Shown here: piece by piece, positions 27,143-37,543 of the stretch | Layout of the letters: the number at the start of each line of letters is the position of its first letter | Position numbering within the stretch: the stretch's first letter is position 1 | Assembly: GCA_004292955.1 (NCBI GenBank) | Contig: RDXX01000019.1 | Span: 124,001-188,000 of the forward strand | DNA: 64,000 nucleotides | Direction: 5' to 3' | DNA from: Oscillatoriales cyanobacterium | Lineage (GTDB): Bacteria > Cyanobacteriota > Cyanobacteriia > Cyanobacteriales > Microcoleaceae | Translations under genes and position numbers: made by a program | Notes under the pieces: generated by a model | Told to the model about the DNA's origin: nothing | What the model saw: the letters and a program-made list of their open reading frames with translations, nothing else | The model's database searches: none

Positions 27143-27210
27143 AAGGTACGTTGTTGCGCTTCAGCGCTCTTGTCTATATGAAAGAGCGCTGAAGCGCAAC
27201 AACGTACCTT
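27143..27210. repeat. 29-bp perfect inverted repeat
   Basis: Arms 27143-27171 and 27182-27210 are perfectly complementary, each built from AAGGTACGTTGTTGCGCTTC plus AGCGCTCTT, around a 10-nt loop, starting 3 bp after the M48-like stop. The core word occurs again in the 66-bp tandem repeats at 53766. Could act as a terminator or mRNA 3' stabiliser. Confidence 0.9.
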
Positions 27211-28072
27211 TATGGAATGTGACGGACAACCCCCAGCCGGACAACTGTCAACTGTCAACCCTTCGTAAAGAAAAGTTGCTTTTTTGCCAACACTCTGTTA
27301 CATTTGTTTACATGAATCGGATTGAACCAAATAGCGCAATAACTTCAATTGGCTAAAATCGATAAGGCATTGCGTAAAAATTGTCAACCTCCCAACACAG
27401 CAAGTTCAGCCAGCCGCCTGTCGGCTGTTTTTTTTCGACAGCGAATTTAGCTCTGCGGAATGAATTCAGAAAAGTGATTCAGATACGGTTTTCGTTCAAT
27501 ACAGCATGAAATCTTGCTAAATAACTAGCTCTGTTACCAAGGCTGTGATACCTTTAAAGAATGGTCGGACGCTGCCGGGCCCGATTTGAGGGATACCGGG
27601 TAAGTGAGTAGTCCTCAACATTAGGAGCGAGATTAGAAGTGAGGTAAGATTACTGGCTGAAAAAATGTTAGCGATTTTCTCCCTCACTGTATTAGACTGA
27701 ATACTGGCATTCCGATCGCTCGCAATTGACATCCTTGGACATAAATTTCTACACGGCGCTGGCTATAAACATTCTGAATCAAAACCGGAAGCAAGTAATA
27801 CAGAACAGCCAATAGCCTAAACATTTGAGTGATGACTAAAAGTTTACACAACAACCTGAGATTTAAAAGCTCTCTGCATTGGCGGTTCAGTTCCGGCACG
27901 ATCAGAGTAAATCATCTTTTTGTTCTAAAAGGTGGGGGGAGCTGTCAAGGTTGGTGGGAGGAATGTGCAAATTCTGTGGTTATGCGGTGTTTCCCTGCGG
28001 TCAATATTGATTTGACTTCAGGTAATTTTGTTCGAGCAAACTAATTAAAATCCCAATCTGGAGGAATTTTTC
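27211..28072. other. Long intergenic region and leader of the RRM gene
   Basis: 862 bp with no convincing gene. A terminator-like hairpin lies at 27411-27436. The ~230 bp before the RRM gene may be a long 5' leader, as is usual for cold-regulated cyanobacterial rbp genes (family knowledge). GGAGG lies about 9 nt before the RRM start codon. Confidence 0.5.
27411..27436 (+). terminator. Rho-independent terminator-like hairpin
   Basis: CAGCCG-CCTGT-CGGCTG is followed by nine T. It lies 270 bp after the M48-like gene, so it either ends that transcript or marks the end of an unrecognised short RNA starting after 27211. Confidence 0.65.
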
Positions 28073-28639
28073 ATGTCTATTCGTCTTTATGTTGGTAATC
28101 TACCGAAGGAACTCGATCGCCTAGAATTGCAAGAAGTTTTTGCACCCGAAGGCGAATCTGTTACCACAAAGGTAATTACAGATCGCAAAACTGGTAAATG
28201 CAGAGGATTTGGCTTTGTGACGGTGCTAACCGACGAACAAGCAGATCAAGTTATTGAGAAATACAACGGCTTGATGTTCAAAGAAAACCCCCTGAAAATA
28301 GAGAAGGCCTTACCCCGCTCTAAGGGTAAATCTGAGAAGGGCGAAGACGATCAGCAACAGTCATCATCGCCTGCTGCCCCGCAGTTGGCATCATCGTCGC
28401 CGTCGCAGCCAGTCCCTGCACCGCAGCAACAGCAGCGCTCGGCTCCTCCTACCCAAGGTGGAGGTGGCGGTTCTAGCAAAAGCAATCGCCGTCGCGGTGA
28501 TAACAACAAGTCTCGCCGCAATCAGTCAACAACAACGGTTTCGAGTGCTGATTCCGGTTCGGTGCAGCCAGATCCGCGCTGGGCGAGCGCTTTGGAAGAA
28601 CTCAAGCAAAGATTGGTGGAAGCTCAGACTACTAATTAG
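28073..28639 (+). CDS. RRM-type RNA-binding protein
   Basis: The product is 188 aa. One RRM spans residues 1-80 with RNP2 LYVGNL and RNP1 KCRGFGFVTV. The tail (~85-188) is Ser/Gln/Pro-rich with a short Gly5 run and an Arg/Asn-rich patch (KSNRRRGDNNKSRRN). Cyanobacterial Rbp proteins with Gly-rich tails are cold-induced and help localise or stabilise mRNAs; here the tail is longer and Gln/Ser-rich rather than purely Gly-rich. The closing helix ALEELKQRLVEAQ may be a short coiled coil. GGAGGAATTTTTC precedes the ATG. Confidence 0.93.
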   Translation: MSIRLYVGNLPKELDRLELQEVFAPEGESVTTKVITDRKTGKCRGFGFVTVLTDEQADQVIEKYNGLMFKENPLKIEKALPRSKGKSEKGEDDQQQSSSPAAPQLASSSPSQPVPAPQQQQRSAPPTQGGGGGSSKSNRRRGDNNKSRRNQSTTTVSSADSGSVQPDPRWASALEELKQRLVEAQTTN

Positions 28640-28698
28640 TCGCAAGGGCCCACTAATTGCTGCTATCTCTCGACTGCGGTTGAGTGATTTGAGTTGGA

Positions 28699-28750
28699 AG
28701 TGCGATCGAGAATTGGTCAAAACAGCCGAATTCTCGATCGCACTATTTTA
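28699..28750 (+). terminator. Terminator of the RRM gene
   Basis: A perfect 16-bp stem (AGTGCGATCGAGAATT / AATTCTCGATCGCACT) is followed by ATTTTAT, 60 bp past the stop. It incorporates a HIP1-like GCGATCG on each arm. Confidence 0.75.
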
Positions 28751-28806
28751 TAAAAAAAGTTCGGCAAGCGGAAAACTCTGAGTCTTTAGACCTGAGATGA
28801 AAGTGG

Positions 28807-28829
28807 CACGGGCGGTTTTAACCGCCGTG
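28807..28829. terminator. Second hairpin, CACGGGCGGTT/AACCGCCGTG
   Basis: A ten-base-pair stem with one bulged G is followed by AATTTTTCTT. It could be a backup terminator or the left boundary of the structured region that follows. Confidence 0.5.
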
Positions 28830-28904
28830 AATTTTTCTTAATTCTTAACATTTTTAGCAGTGTAAAAAGGTCTTTTGCCGTTACACTCTCTTATTGGGAT
28901 GGAT

Positions 28905-29127
28905 ACACAGGTGTAAACCTGGGAAGCAAATGCCTACCATATATTAAAGGTACGCGGGGACTCTCGCGTTACCAAGGGCCCGAGCCCCTTAAACGCTTGA
29001 GGAGCTTGCCCAAAGGCAAGGATAGCAGCCTGCCATTTTTTGGCAATAGGATTGCGCCCAGGAACCCTAGCAATAGGGATATTAAGAACGAAATTTCTTA
29101 AGAATCTCAGTCGCGAAGAGCGCTGAG
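28905..29127. ncRNA. Candidate multi-hairpin structured RNA
   Basis: In a 680-bp gene-free region, consecutive local hairpins appear: CAGGT-GTAA-ACCTG (28908-28921); GGTACGCG/CGCGTTACC with one bulge (28949-28973); CTTGCC-CAAA-GGCAAG (29005-29020); TGCCA-TTTTT-TGGCA (29031-29045); CCCTA-GCAA-TAGGG (29065-29078); TTAAGA/TCTTAA (29082-29101); CTCAG-CGC/GCG-CTGAG with one bulge (29106-29127). Two loops are GNRA. All are palindromic stems, so strand is undetermined. I do not recognise the family; HEARO/omega-RNA, 6S RNA or an intron remnant should be tested. Confidence 0.45.
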
Positions 29128-29312
29128 AGTGTCAATGCAAAAAACCTCTACTCTAATATCTAGAAGTTTCTTCGGGTGTGTCGCCTCGGTAAATCTTTAG
29201 CATTCAAGCGCAAATCTCCCTGGCGACGCACCCTACAGAAATTTTTGATTGAGCGATTGAGCGATTGATTCATCAATACTTAATCTTTCCCTCAATCCGC
29301 TATAAATCATGT

Positions 29313-30329
29313 TTATTCGCCCTCAGAAAATTCGATCGTCTCAATAAAGTCAAAAATCTTGTTCATAATGCCCTCAACCTCCGACTCAAGAGAACCCAAT
29401 TCATCCTTAGCCTGATAAACTCGCTGACAACTTACCGTGTAGCAAAAATCGTCAACTATAAAAGCCATAAATCCCCGGTAAGCATCCACTTTAGTAGCTG
29501 CGGCATCTTTTTCTTGCACGCTGAGAGTTGCACTCCCCGGTAAATCGACCACTGCAAAATAAGCTTCTTCATCTTCTAAATATTCAGTGTAGAGCAACTT
29601 AGAATCAGCAAATTTAGCGAGAATTTGATCGTCAATAAACTTGTTAAGAAACGAAGTAAGATAAGCCCATTCGCCCGCTGACTCGATTAATTTTTCCACT
29701 TCGCTAGCCGTCTGGAAATAATCAATTTTCAGCAAAACACCAAAGCCATCAGAAAATGCAACATAGCCTTCTCCATCATCAATCCTACCGCCTCGTTGCT
29801 TGTCAACTGGAATTGAGACAGTAAAATTGCGTTTAGCAGACAGGTACAACGGCTCCTCTTCTAAATCGAAATCAGCCTCTTCGATTTCTAGGTGGGAGTA
29901 TGCAGCAATTACATCCCCGATAATTTCTTCGGCTTCCTCATCGTCTACACCTAATACTTCTTGAAATTCCTTGAGAAAATCCCGGTGCTTTTTCGACACT
30001 TCATCATCTACGACAAACATTGCTACGACAATGGCAAAAGTATCCAAAACCACCTCATTTGGAAGTGATTCATGGGCGGTATTAAATAATCCTCCCAAAC
30101 CATCTTCCGCGATAATATTTGCCAAATGTTGAAACATTTCTGACATATCATCTTCCGAGAATTCAGCAAATATTTCTGAATCCCAAAGTATGCTTTCTAA
30201 GATATCTGCATCGGCGTCAGGGGAATTAGCCTCCGCTGCGACAAGTGCGATCGCCGCGACGGATTCCTCTAAACTCAAGGTGATTGAGGATTTATCTTTT
30301 GACTTGAATATTTTAGTAAAGTTGCTCAT
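29313..30329 (-). CDS. TerB-like acidic protein of unknown function
   Basis: The product is 338 aa from the ATG at 30329 (MSNFTKIFKSKDKSSITLSL). Residues ~20-150 resemble the all-helical TerB domain: repeated acidic LxEAVAAIALVAAEAN and LDTFAIVVAMFVVDDEVSKKHRDFL-type helices with conserved acids. The C-terminal half (~160-338) is a separate alpha/beta region (FTVSIPVDKQRGGRID, SCQRVYQAKDELGSLESEVE) not recognised. TerB domains bind metal ions or act in membrane-stress complexes; a specific role is not inferable. It lies 110 bp downstream of the TPS-CHAT gene in the same direction, so cotranscription is possible. Confidence 0.72.
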   Translation of the reverse strand: MSNFTKIFKSKDKSSITLSLEESVAAIALVAAEANSPDADADILESILWDSEIFAEFSEDDMSEMFQHLANIIAEDGLGGLFNTAHESLPNEVVLDTFAIVVAMFVVDDEVSKKHRDFLKEFQEVLGVDDEEAEEIIGDVIAAYSHLEIEEADFDLEEEPLYLSAKRNFTVSIPVDKQRGGRIDDGEGYVAFSDGFGVLLKIDYFQTASEVEKLIESAGEWAYLTSFLNKFIDDQILAKFADSKLLYTEYLEDEEAYFAVVDLPGSATLSVQEKDAAATKVDAYRGFMAFIVDDFCYTVSCQRVYQAKDELGSLESEVEGIMNKIFDFIETIEFSEGE

Positions 30330-30439
30330 GGTTTTTGCTTGGCTAAAGAGTTTAGTTTTACGTTTGGCCTGGAGCATCTCATTTTTGCAAAAAAGATTTT
30401 TTGACAATTTGGTATTAAAATTAGATGCGCGCTAGCTGA

Positions 30440-33400
30440 TTACCAAGGACTGCCAATTAGTGTAAATCCGGCCCAAAATTTGGGATGAGATAAATCTGAA
30501 TTTGGTACTTGTCCGGCCCGAGTAAGATCGATCGCCCTTTTTTGACTCCCCACCAACTTACCATCTTTAATCGCGACCTGTTTGCGAATCATCGCCAGTT
30601 GAGCTTGTCTGAGGGCTTCAGCCTTAATGGGAGTCGATCGCAAATTAGCATAAAACTCAGTCATCAGCCCCAAAGTCGCAAAATCATTAACTTTCCACAA
30701 ACTCGCCAAAGCTGATTTTACACCGCTGCGGACTGCCAGTCCAGCAAAACCCATTTCTGCGTCACTATTGCCGATCGCAGTTTCGCACGCACTCAACACC
30801 AATAACTGTACTTGCCTGCGATCGTACCACTTCGCCAACCGAAATTTATCCAGAGCCAAAGAGCGGTTCCACAGGTCAATTTCAGCCTCCTTGCGTCCGT
30901 TTTGATGTTGCGGGAAGCTGGCGTGAGTAGCTAGGTGAACAATCTCAAAAGCCTGTTGCTGCCGCCGCTGTTTGGTGAGATTTTCCACGGTAAAATCTTG
31001 ATTGAGAAAAAAGCGGCCGCGCCACAGCGGTAATTCACCAGCATTTTGGCTGTTGCTTCTGGTACCGGCGATCGCAGATAATTCGATCGGCACCGCAGGC
31101 AACTTTGGTTTATTAGTATGGGGGAATTGGGAAGCACCCATCGCTAAAACTTGAGCGTTTTTTAAGCTTTCATAATTAGTGCTAGTCAAGCTGACACTGG
31201 GAATTGAGCCGAGGCTGTACTTTTCTACTAAAAAATGTTCGCCATCGTAGAAAGCTGCTATGGGCAATTGTCGCAAACCTGCATCGAAGGAAAAAACTAG
31301 CGTATCTATATTTAATTCTGCTAATTCTTTAGAAATTGGCTCAACAAATAAATCATAAAGTTGCTTCGCATTTGCCAAGTCTTTATCTTCAAGACTATCT
31401 GGATTTGAGATATTTTTTTGAAATTCATTTACGATTTTATTCAAGTTTACACGATTGACTTTAATAGATTTCAGAATTGGAGGGCCTTCGGGAACTACTA
31501 ATATTAGCGACAATGATTCGAGACTGGCGAAGGCATAAACGATTACGGCTTGTTTTCCGGTTTCTGTCTTAATTGTTTTCAGAGTTTCTCTGATATACTC
31601 AACATTGACTCTTTTGTCAGTAAAATCTTCTTTAAAGTAGTTTTCATAGTCTTGTTCAAAGAGTTTATCGATTAAGGCAATAGCCTCATCAGCATTGCCT
31701 TGATCTAAAGCTTGTTCAACGCTAAATCTGCTAATTTCTAAGGGAAAAAGATTGGGAATATTTGCGGGTGGGGGAGTTTCGGCTGCTGGAGTTGGTGCTG
31801 GAGTTGGAATTGGTGCGGGTGCGGGAGTTGGAATTGGTGCGGGTGCGGGAGTTGGAATTGGTGCGGGTGCTGGAGCTGGAATTGGTGCGGGTGCTGGAGT
31901 TGGCGGCGGAGTAGTTTCGGGAATGCTTGTCAAGGAATTAGGCTCGATCGCCTCAACGGGTGGCTCAATAGTAGGCGCAGGAGTAGGTTTTAAGACTATC
32001 CATCCGTCGGGTTTTTCAGAAAGAGAAGAGCTTGGCGGTGGCGGGTTTTCTGGCGGGTTTTCTGGAGGCGTTATTAAAGTGATCTCTGCTGTTTTTTGAA
32101 TAGGCGGTGGTGTGAGAGAGAAATTGTTTTGGGGATTATTAAATGCCCAATTAAAAGTTTGGATTCCGGTTTCAGGATTTGGGGTGATAGTGGTTTTTGC
32201 TCCTAATGAATCGCCAATTAAATAAGCTAAATCTTGTTGCGGATTTTCGCTTTGGGCGGGTGCTACTGCGGCTGGGGGAATGGGTGCGGGAATGGGAGAG
32301 AAAGAGGGTGCAATTACAGGTGGAATTGCTGCTACAGGCGGATTGTAAGGCGATTGTAGGGGTGCGGGTGTTGGATTGGGTGCGATCGCACTTGGAGGTG
32401 CGATCGCACTTGGAGGTGCGATCGAGCTTGGAGGTGCGATCGGGGCGGTGAGTTGGGCGATCGGGGGAATTGTGGGTGCGGCGGGTATGCGATCGCTCGC
32501 GCTTGGTATTGTTGGGGCTGAGGGCTGTGTGCGGGTTGTGCGGGGCGGAAGCGTGAAGAAATTGGTGTTTAGCAGTTCTTGGATGGGGGAAAGGTCGATC
32601 GGCGGGGGTTCGGGTGTTGGGGATGGGGTTGGGGTTGCGATCGAGATTGCGGGTGTTTGGGATGGGATTTCGGGTGTTGGGGTGGGAGTTGCGATCGGGC
32701 GATCGGGTGTTGGGGTGGGAGTTGCGATCGGGCTTTCCGGTGTTGGGGTGGGAGTTGCGGCGGGGGATAAACCCTGTGGTGGCTGGCGTCTGGGTATAAG
32801 TAAAGGTGCGGGAGTTGGTGCGGTTGTTGGCGCAGTCGCTGGAGTAGTTGCAGGCGCAGTCGCTGGAGTAGTTGCAGGCGCAGTCGCTGGAGTAGTTGCA
32901 GGCGCAGTCGCTGGAGTAGTTGCAGGCGTAGTTGCAGGTGCAGTCGCTGGAGTAGTTGCAGGCGCAGTCGCTGGAGTAGTTGCAGGCGCAGTCGCTGGAG
33001 TAGTTGCAGGTGCAGTCGCTGGAGTAGTTGCAGTCGCAGGAGTCGGCGTTGCTGAAGGAGTCGGTGTAGGTGATGGCTGAGGCTCTGGGGTCGATCGAAT
33101 TTCAATCTTTTCTGTATCCTGTTTGTATGTATAAAAATATCTATTACCAGACAAAATTTGTGAAGACGTGCCATTTCCCCGAGTAATAGCACCAGCAGTT
33201 CCATTAGTTGTTGAATCGCCAACAATAAAAGGCGTCAGTCCATTACCGCCGTGACGCAGCAAAATTGTACCGCCTTTATCCCCAGCATCTCCAGCAGACG
33301 AAATGCTAGCAGCAACCCCATTTCTATCTGAAAAAGAATTGATTGATCGAAAAAACTTTTCAGTCCAAACATAGATATCTCCACCTCTACCATTACCCAT

Positions 33401-36400
33401 GCTCTGACTGTCAATTTGATTAACAGTAATATTGCCACCAGCATTTAGACTAATATTTCCACCATTAGTAGAGGAACTAGAATTAAGATTCCCCGTTTGA
33501 ATTGCTCCCTTCTCACTGTACAAAGAAATTCCCAACGGAGAAGTAATATTTTGCGTGGTAATATTATTAGTTGTAGAAATATTGATTGCGACAGTCGTTC
33601 TTGTAATATCATTTTCAATTTTGACGCTGTTGAGAGGAGTCACGTTACCGATAGGAGCGAAAAATTGAGCCATTCCCGTATCAGGTTTAACCGTCAGATT
33701 GTAAGGCCCGTCAACTGTAGACTTACAAGTAATATCACCTGTACCAGAGATTTTTACAGACAGGTCATTCGCCAATCTTAACGGAGCATTAAATGTAATA
33801 TTATTGCGGTTAGTCTCGATATTTCCCGCCGCAGTAATTGATTCCTTTGCCGTGAGATCGATATTGCCACCAATCACATTAGTATTGGTAGAAAAAGTGC
33901 GGGAATTGATAGTAGAAGTCGCCATAGTTCCTTTAGCATCTATGGCTACATTTCCACCTCTACCATTGGCTGCCGCAGTAAAAATTGGGCCAGCAGTTGT
34001 GTTAACATTACCGCCGCTTTGAATGCGAAGATTACCACTATTAGCGTTAAATCCGCTTAATAATAGAGCGCTGCCAATTCCGCCTGTATTGATATTGCCG
34101 GTGGCTTCGAGGGAAATATTACCGCCATTATTACCACCCATTGCATTGATCAGTCCAGCAGTGGTATTGATCGTAGTGCCACTTTTTAGAGTAATATTTC
34201 CACCATTATTATTACCTACAGTAAACAGATTTTGAGTATTTATAGAACCATTACTATTAAGATTTATTGAACCGCTTTGTTGCTGAGCTTGTGACGCAAC
34301 AATAGTAGTAGTAATATTGCCGCCAGCACTTACATTAATATTACCACCCGTTTGAGTTGTGAATGGGGGAGAAGCAGGTACATAAGCACCGGCAACCAAT
34401 TGATTTGTATTGATATTACCATTGGTATTAGTAATGTCAATATTGCCACCTTGTGATTTAGACTCGGTATTTGCACTACCAATGCTTATATTTTGATTAG
34501 TATTAAATAATGTGATATTACCACCATTTCCCCCAGAAGAACGAGAAAAAATTGGATTACCCGGTGATATTTGAATACCATTTTGAGCTTGAACCGTAAT
34601 ATTTCCACCTTTGCTGTTTTCACCATCGGCATTGAGCGAATCCAAATTGATCGAACCACCACTCTTGAGACTTATTGCACCACCTTCTTGCCTACCAGTC
34701 GTAGAAATTTGATAACCATTAATATTGCCATTAGCCTCCAATCTGATTACACCACCGTTATTATTGTCAGAATTGGTTGATATCTGTGTACCACTGAGAT
34801 TAATATTTCCTGTTCGACTTAAAATAGAAATATTGCCGCTAATCCCTACGCCATTATTAGTGACTCTAGTATAAATTATGCCAGTTGTAATATCATTTTT
34901 AGCTTCTAGATAAATAGAACCTCCTTTTCCGAATGTAATTCCTGTATCTAATTTGTAAGCAAAATTATCTGGTTGAGAATTTTTATTATGTAAGCTACCA
35001 CCATTAAGATTTATGCTTCCTTCTGTACTTACGATCGAAATATTGCCACTATTGCCACTTGTCCCGCCCAAGAGAAGAGTTATTATCTCAGCAGTAGTAA
35101 TATTATTCTTAGCTTGTAGAGTAACGGAACCGGCATTACCATTATTTGCTCTACTGTCTAAACCTCCAGCACTGGTATCGATGGAGCCTCCCGTGCTAGT
35201 AATCGAAATATTACCAGAGTTTCCTGTTTTGACATAACCAGTGACATATTGATCTAGTGCTGATTCTAAACTAGCAGTGACAATATTTTGTTGAGCATTG
35301 AGTGTTATATTACCAGCATTGCCATTATACGAATAACTAGATAAAGTGCCAGCAGTAGTGTTTATGCCTCCTGCTGTGCTGGTAATAGTGATATTGCCTG
35401 AATTTCCCCTGCCTAATGCACCGAACCATTTAGTATTAATATCTGTTGTAATAATATTACCGAGAGCCTGTAAAAGTACGGAGCCACTGTTGATTTTATC
35501 AGTTGTAGATAACGTACTAATAGTTCCGTTGAAAAAAGCATCTCCATTTTTTAATTGAGTCGTCGAACCAGTTAATACTACGTCTCCTTGAGAATTAACT
35601 GTCACTTCTCTTACACTTATCCCTTCACCCGTCAACAACTGTGGCAAAGATGTAACTGGCAACACCCAAGTTTGAGGCAAACTACCAGCCATAGATTGCG
35701 GTTGAATCTCCAAACTTAACAGATTTCCCGGTTGGCTAATTCTGACTAAATTCTCACCCGGAACCGCAGCAATCGTAATATTGCCTCCCGGTGCAGCAAG
35801 TTGTCCCGTACTCACAATCGTGCCGCCCAACAAAGTTAAACTCTGTCCCTGTTTCACAGCCAAACTACCTAAATTGATAATTGCTCCCGGCTGTAGATTT
35901 GTAAAAGCAAAACTGTTCGGACTTCCGACTAATTGTGCATAATTATTCGTACCAACAGCATTAAACCAGTTATTGCCGAAACCAATTCCTGTCGCAGTCG
36001 TTGCGGTGAAAGAACCGGGAACATTTAAGCTGGAATTTGCACCGAAAACAATCCCCGCCGGATTCATTAAAAATAAGTTGGCATTGCCGCCCGTAACTTG
36101 AATTAAGCCGTTAATTATGGAAGCATCGCCGCCGACAACTCGCCCTAAAATATTGCGGATGTTGGAATTTGAGATAAAGTTAGCAGTTTGTCCTTGAGTT
36201 AAACCAAATTGTTGGAAACTGTGAAATAGATTTGTACCGTCGCTGGATTGTTGGCCGCCTTGGATGTTAAATTGGTTGCCACTGGGGGTGATTTGAGTAT
36301 TCGTGCCGTCAGTGTCGGGGGTGATTTGGGCTGTGGCTATTTGGGATGGGGTGAAAAGTCCTGTTTCCCAAGTTGCTAAGGTGCTGAAGGAGAGGAATGT

Positions 36401-36436
36401 TAGGAAAAATAGATTGTTTTTGTCCGCTGATTTCAT
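30440..36436 (-). CDS. Giant TPS-domain exoprotein with C-terminal CHAT caspase-like domain
   Basis: The product is 1998 aa from the ATG at 36436 ([17 protein letters not shown], a signal-peptide-like start). Residues ~45-280 are a filamentous-haemagglutinin-type secretion domain ([42 protein letters not shown]). A beta-helix passenger with GGNI/GNI(S/T)I repeats extends to ~1090. A ~500-residue Pro/Thr/Ala linker contains 24-bp and other tandem repeats. The C-terminal ~330 residues are a CHAT domain with His1838 (HLATHA) and Cys1884 (LSACETA), ending GFTLIGSPW. The passenger would be exported by a TpsB porin, none of which is in the window. CHAT is a caspase-like peptidase. The two secretion/protease parts in one chain make a striking fusion; some cyanobacterial relatives are annotated this way. 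Confidence 0.9.
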   Translation of the reverse strand: MKSADKNNLFFLTFLSFSTLATWETGLFTPSQIATAQITPDTDGTNTQITPSGNQFNIQGGQQSSDGTNLFHSFQQFGLTQGQTANFISNSNIRNILGRVVGGDASIINGLIQVTGGNANLFLMNPAGIVFGANSSLNVPGSFTATTATGIGFGNNWFNAVGTNNYAQLVGSPNSFAFTNLQPGAIINLGSLAVKQGQSLTLLGGTIVSTGQLAAPGGNITIAAVPGENLVRISQPGNLLSLEIQPQSMAGSLPQTWVLPVTSLPQLLTGEGISVREVTVNSQGDVVLTGSTTQLKNGDAFFNGTISTLSTTDKINSGSVLLQALGNIITTDINTKWFGALGRGNSGNITITSTAGGINTTAGTLSSYSYNGNAGNITLNAQQNIVTASLESALDQYVTGYVKTGNSGNISITSTGGSIDTSAGGLDSRANNGNAGSVTLQAKNNITTAEIITLLLGGTSGNSGNISIVSTEGSINLNGGSLHNKNSQPDNFAYKLDTGITFGKGGSIYLEAKNDITTGIIYTRVTNNGVGISGNISILSRTGNINLSGTQISTNSDNNNGGVIRLEANGNINGYQISTTGRQEGGAISLKSGGSINLDSLNADGENSKGGNITVQAQNGIQISPGNPIFSRSSGGNGGNITLFNTNQNISIGSANTESKSQGGNIDITNTNGNINTNQLVAGAYVPASPPFTTQTGGNINVSAGGNITTTIVASQAQQQSGSINLNSNGSINTQNLFTVGNNNGGNITLKSGTTINTTAGLINAMGGNNGGNISLEATGNINTGGIGSALLLSGFNANSGNLRIQSGGNVNTTAGPIFTAAANGRGGNVAIDAKGTMATSTINSRTFSTNTNVIGGNIDLTAKESITAAGNIETNRNNITFNAPLRLANDLSVKISGTGDITCKSTVDGPYNLTVKPDTGMAQFFAPIGNVTPLNSVKIENDITRTTVAINISTTNNITTQNITSPLGISLYSEKGAIQTGNLNSSSSTNGGNISLNAGGNITVNQIDSQSMGNGRGGDIYVWTEKFFRSINSFSDRNGVAASISSAGDAGDKGGTILLRHGGNGLTPFIVGDSTTNGTAGAITRGNGTSSQILSGNRYFYTYKQDTEKIEIRSTPEPQPSPTPTPSATPTPATATTPATAPATTPATAPATTPATAPATTPATAPATTPATTPATAPATTPATAPATTPATAPATTPATAPTTAPTPAPLLIPRRQPPQGLSPAATPTPTPESPIATPTPTPDRPIATPTPTPEIPSQTPAISIATPTPSPTPEPPPIDLSPIQELLNTNFFTLPPRTTRTQPSAPTIPSASDRIPAAPTIPPIAQLTAPIAPPSSIAPPSAIAPPSAIAPNPTPAPLQSPYNPPVAAIPPVIAPSFSPIPAPIPPAAVAPAQSENPQQDLAYLIGDSLGAKTTITPNPETGIQTFNWAFNNPQNNFSLTPPPIQKTAEITLITPPENPPENPPPPSSSLSEKPDGWIVLKPTPAPTIEPPVEAIEPNSLTSIPETTPPPTPAPAPIPAPAPAPIPTPAPAPIPTPAPAPIPTPAPTPAAETPPPANIPNLFPLEISRFSVEQALDQGNADEAIALIDKLFEQDYENYFKEDFTDKRVNVEYIRETLKTIKTETGKQAVIVYAFASLESLSLILVVPEGPPILKSIKVNRVNLNKIVNEFQKNISNPDSLEDKDLANAKQLYDLFVEPISKELAELNIDTLVFSFDAGLRQLPIAAFYDGEHFLVEKYSLGSIPSVSLTSTNYESLKNAQVLAMGASQFPHTNKPKLPAVPIELSAIAGTRSNSQNAGELPLWRGRFFLNQDFTVENLTKQRRQQQAFEIVHLATHASFPQHQNGRKEAEIDLWNRSLALDKFRLAKWYDRRQVQLLVLSACETAIGNSDAEMGFAGLAVRSGVKSALASLWKVNDFATLGLMTEFYANLRSTPIKAEALRQAQLAMIRKQVAIKDGKLVGSQKRAIDLTRAGQVPNSDLSHPKFWAGFTLIGSPW
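32826..33045. repeat. 24-bp coding tandem repeat in the TPS-CHAT linker
   Basis: About nine copies of a 24-bp unit (GCAGTCGCTGGAGTAGTTGC plus AGGC) encode an 8-residue Ala/Thr/Pro repeat (ATTPATAP). Shorter related arrays at ~31790-31905 (Pro/Ala/Ile) and ~32650-32760 (Thr/Pro) flank it. Confidence 0.9.
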
Positions 36437-36500
36437 GGTTTTTGTTAGTAGATGATATGATGATAATAAATTAATTGACAATCAATATCAGGACAATCCT

Positions 36501-36927
36501 GTAGGGGCGGGTTCGCCGAAATATATGATACCCAACGACAATTATAAAAACCCGCCCCCACCCAGCCCAAAAATTAAGAATACATTGAATTTAACCATGT
36601 GGCGGGGAGGTTTTTGGGGGTTATTGGTTGGGTTGGGGCGGGTTTTTGAGATAGTTTGTGAGTGACAAATTCGGTGGCGAACCCGCCCCTACGAATTTGG
36701 GCATAAAATACGATAAAGAATATTTTATCACCATCCTGTAGGGGCGGGTTCACCGAATTATATGACACCCAACGACAATTATAAAAACCCGCCCCCACCC
36801 ACCCAGAAATTAAGAATACATTGAATTCAACCATGTAGCGGGGAGGTTTTTGGGGCTTATTGGTTGGGTTGGGCGGGTTTTTGAGATTGTTTGTGAGTGA
36901 CAACTTCGCTGGCGAACCCGCCCTTAC
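36501..36927. repeat. REP-type palindromic repeats, copies A and B
   Basis: Copies A (36501-36692) and B (36738-36927) each begin GTAGGGGCGGGTT and end AACCCGCCCCTAC (one base changed in B). Each carries the inner dyad AACCCGCCCCCACC / GGGCGGGTTTTTGAG and the shared stretch TTAAGAATACATTGAATT. They are about 190 bp each, spaced by ~45 bp that itself recurs after copy C. Confidence 0.92.
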
Positions 36928-36938
36928 GAATTCTGTTT

Positions 36939-37499
36939 TTAAGATCGTAAATTCATCAATAATACATTTTTACTGTCTAATTTAATATTGATTCTCTTGG
37001 AATTGCAAAACTTTTTAGATGGGTACATTTCATCGGTTTCCCACTTATACGGATTGTTGATAATATATTCCTGAATTTTGGCAAACGTTGTCTCATCGCG
37101 AATAATATGTTCGTAATAACCCCTTTGCCATACCTGGATTCCTGAAACACGGCGTAGTTGATTGATACGACTGGAAGAAAATGTTTTAAAACCTCTCACA
37201 ATTTCCGATAACCCATGACGTTTATCCTGATTTTCTATGATGATGATTCCATGAAAATGATTCGGCATAATGACAAAAGAATCTAATTCTATATGAGGAT
37301 ATACTGTCTTGAGATTAAACCAATTAAATTTGACGACTTCACCGTAACGGCTTAATAGCATATTTTGTTCTTCAATGTCACCTAATAAACACTGACGTTG
37401 CCAAATACAACTTGTCACAAAATATGCACCAGGTTGGCTGTAATCATATCCGGGGAGACGAATAGAACGACGATGATGAATATTGGGATTGTATTTCAT
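36939..37499 (-). CDS. REP-associated tyrosine transposase (RAYT, Y1/TnpA_REP family)
   Basis: The product is 186 aa from the ATG at 37499 (MKYNPNIHHRRSIRLPGYDY); a longer frame only reads through the flanking repeat. Features: RLPGYDYSQPGAYFVTSC typical of RAYTs, the HUH motif in MPNHFHGIIII, and YYEHIIRDETTFAKIQEYII carrying the candidate catalytic Tyr, ending in NNPYKWETDE. RAYTs nick and join single strands at REP hairpins and are thought to spread REP sequences. Copies B and C of the palindromic repeat flank it within 12 and 45 bp. It appears intact. Confidence 0.92.
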   Translation of the reverse strand: MKYNPNIHHRRSIRLPGYDYSQPGAYFVTSCIWQRQCLLGDIEEQNMLLSRYGEVVKFNWFNLKTVYPHIELDSFVIMPNHFHGIIIIENQDKRHGLSEIVRGFKTFSSSRINQLRRVSGIQVWQRGYYEHIIRDETTFAKIQEYIINNPYKWETDEMYPSKKFCNSKRINIKLDSKNVLLMNLRS

Positions 37500-37543
37500 A
37501 TTTTTTGTAATCAACACAATATCGAATATTGTATCACAATCCT

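Larger units (their letters stand above)
28640..29312. other. Intergenic region between RRM gene and TerB-like gene
   Basis: 673 bp without a protein gene. Contains two hairpins (28699-28750, 28807-28829) and the structured segment 28905-29127. Downstream, 29160-29240 has the GGTGTGTCGC/GCGACGCACCC dyad. Confidence 0.6.

Noticed and set aside
32376-33080. Plus-strand Gly/Ala/Val-rich frame
   Set aside because: Antisense shadow of the Pro/Thr/Ala linker of the TPS-CHAT gene.
36574-36903. Minus-strand frame of 109 codons next to the RAYT
   Set aside because: Lies wholly within REP copies A and B and has duplicated sequence; no gene features.
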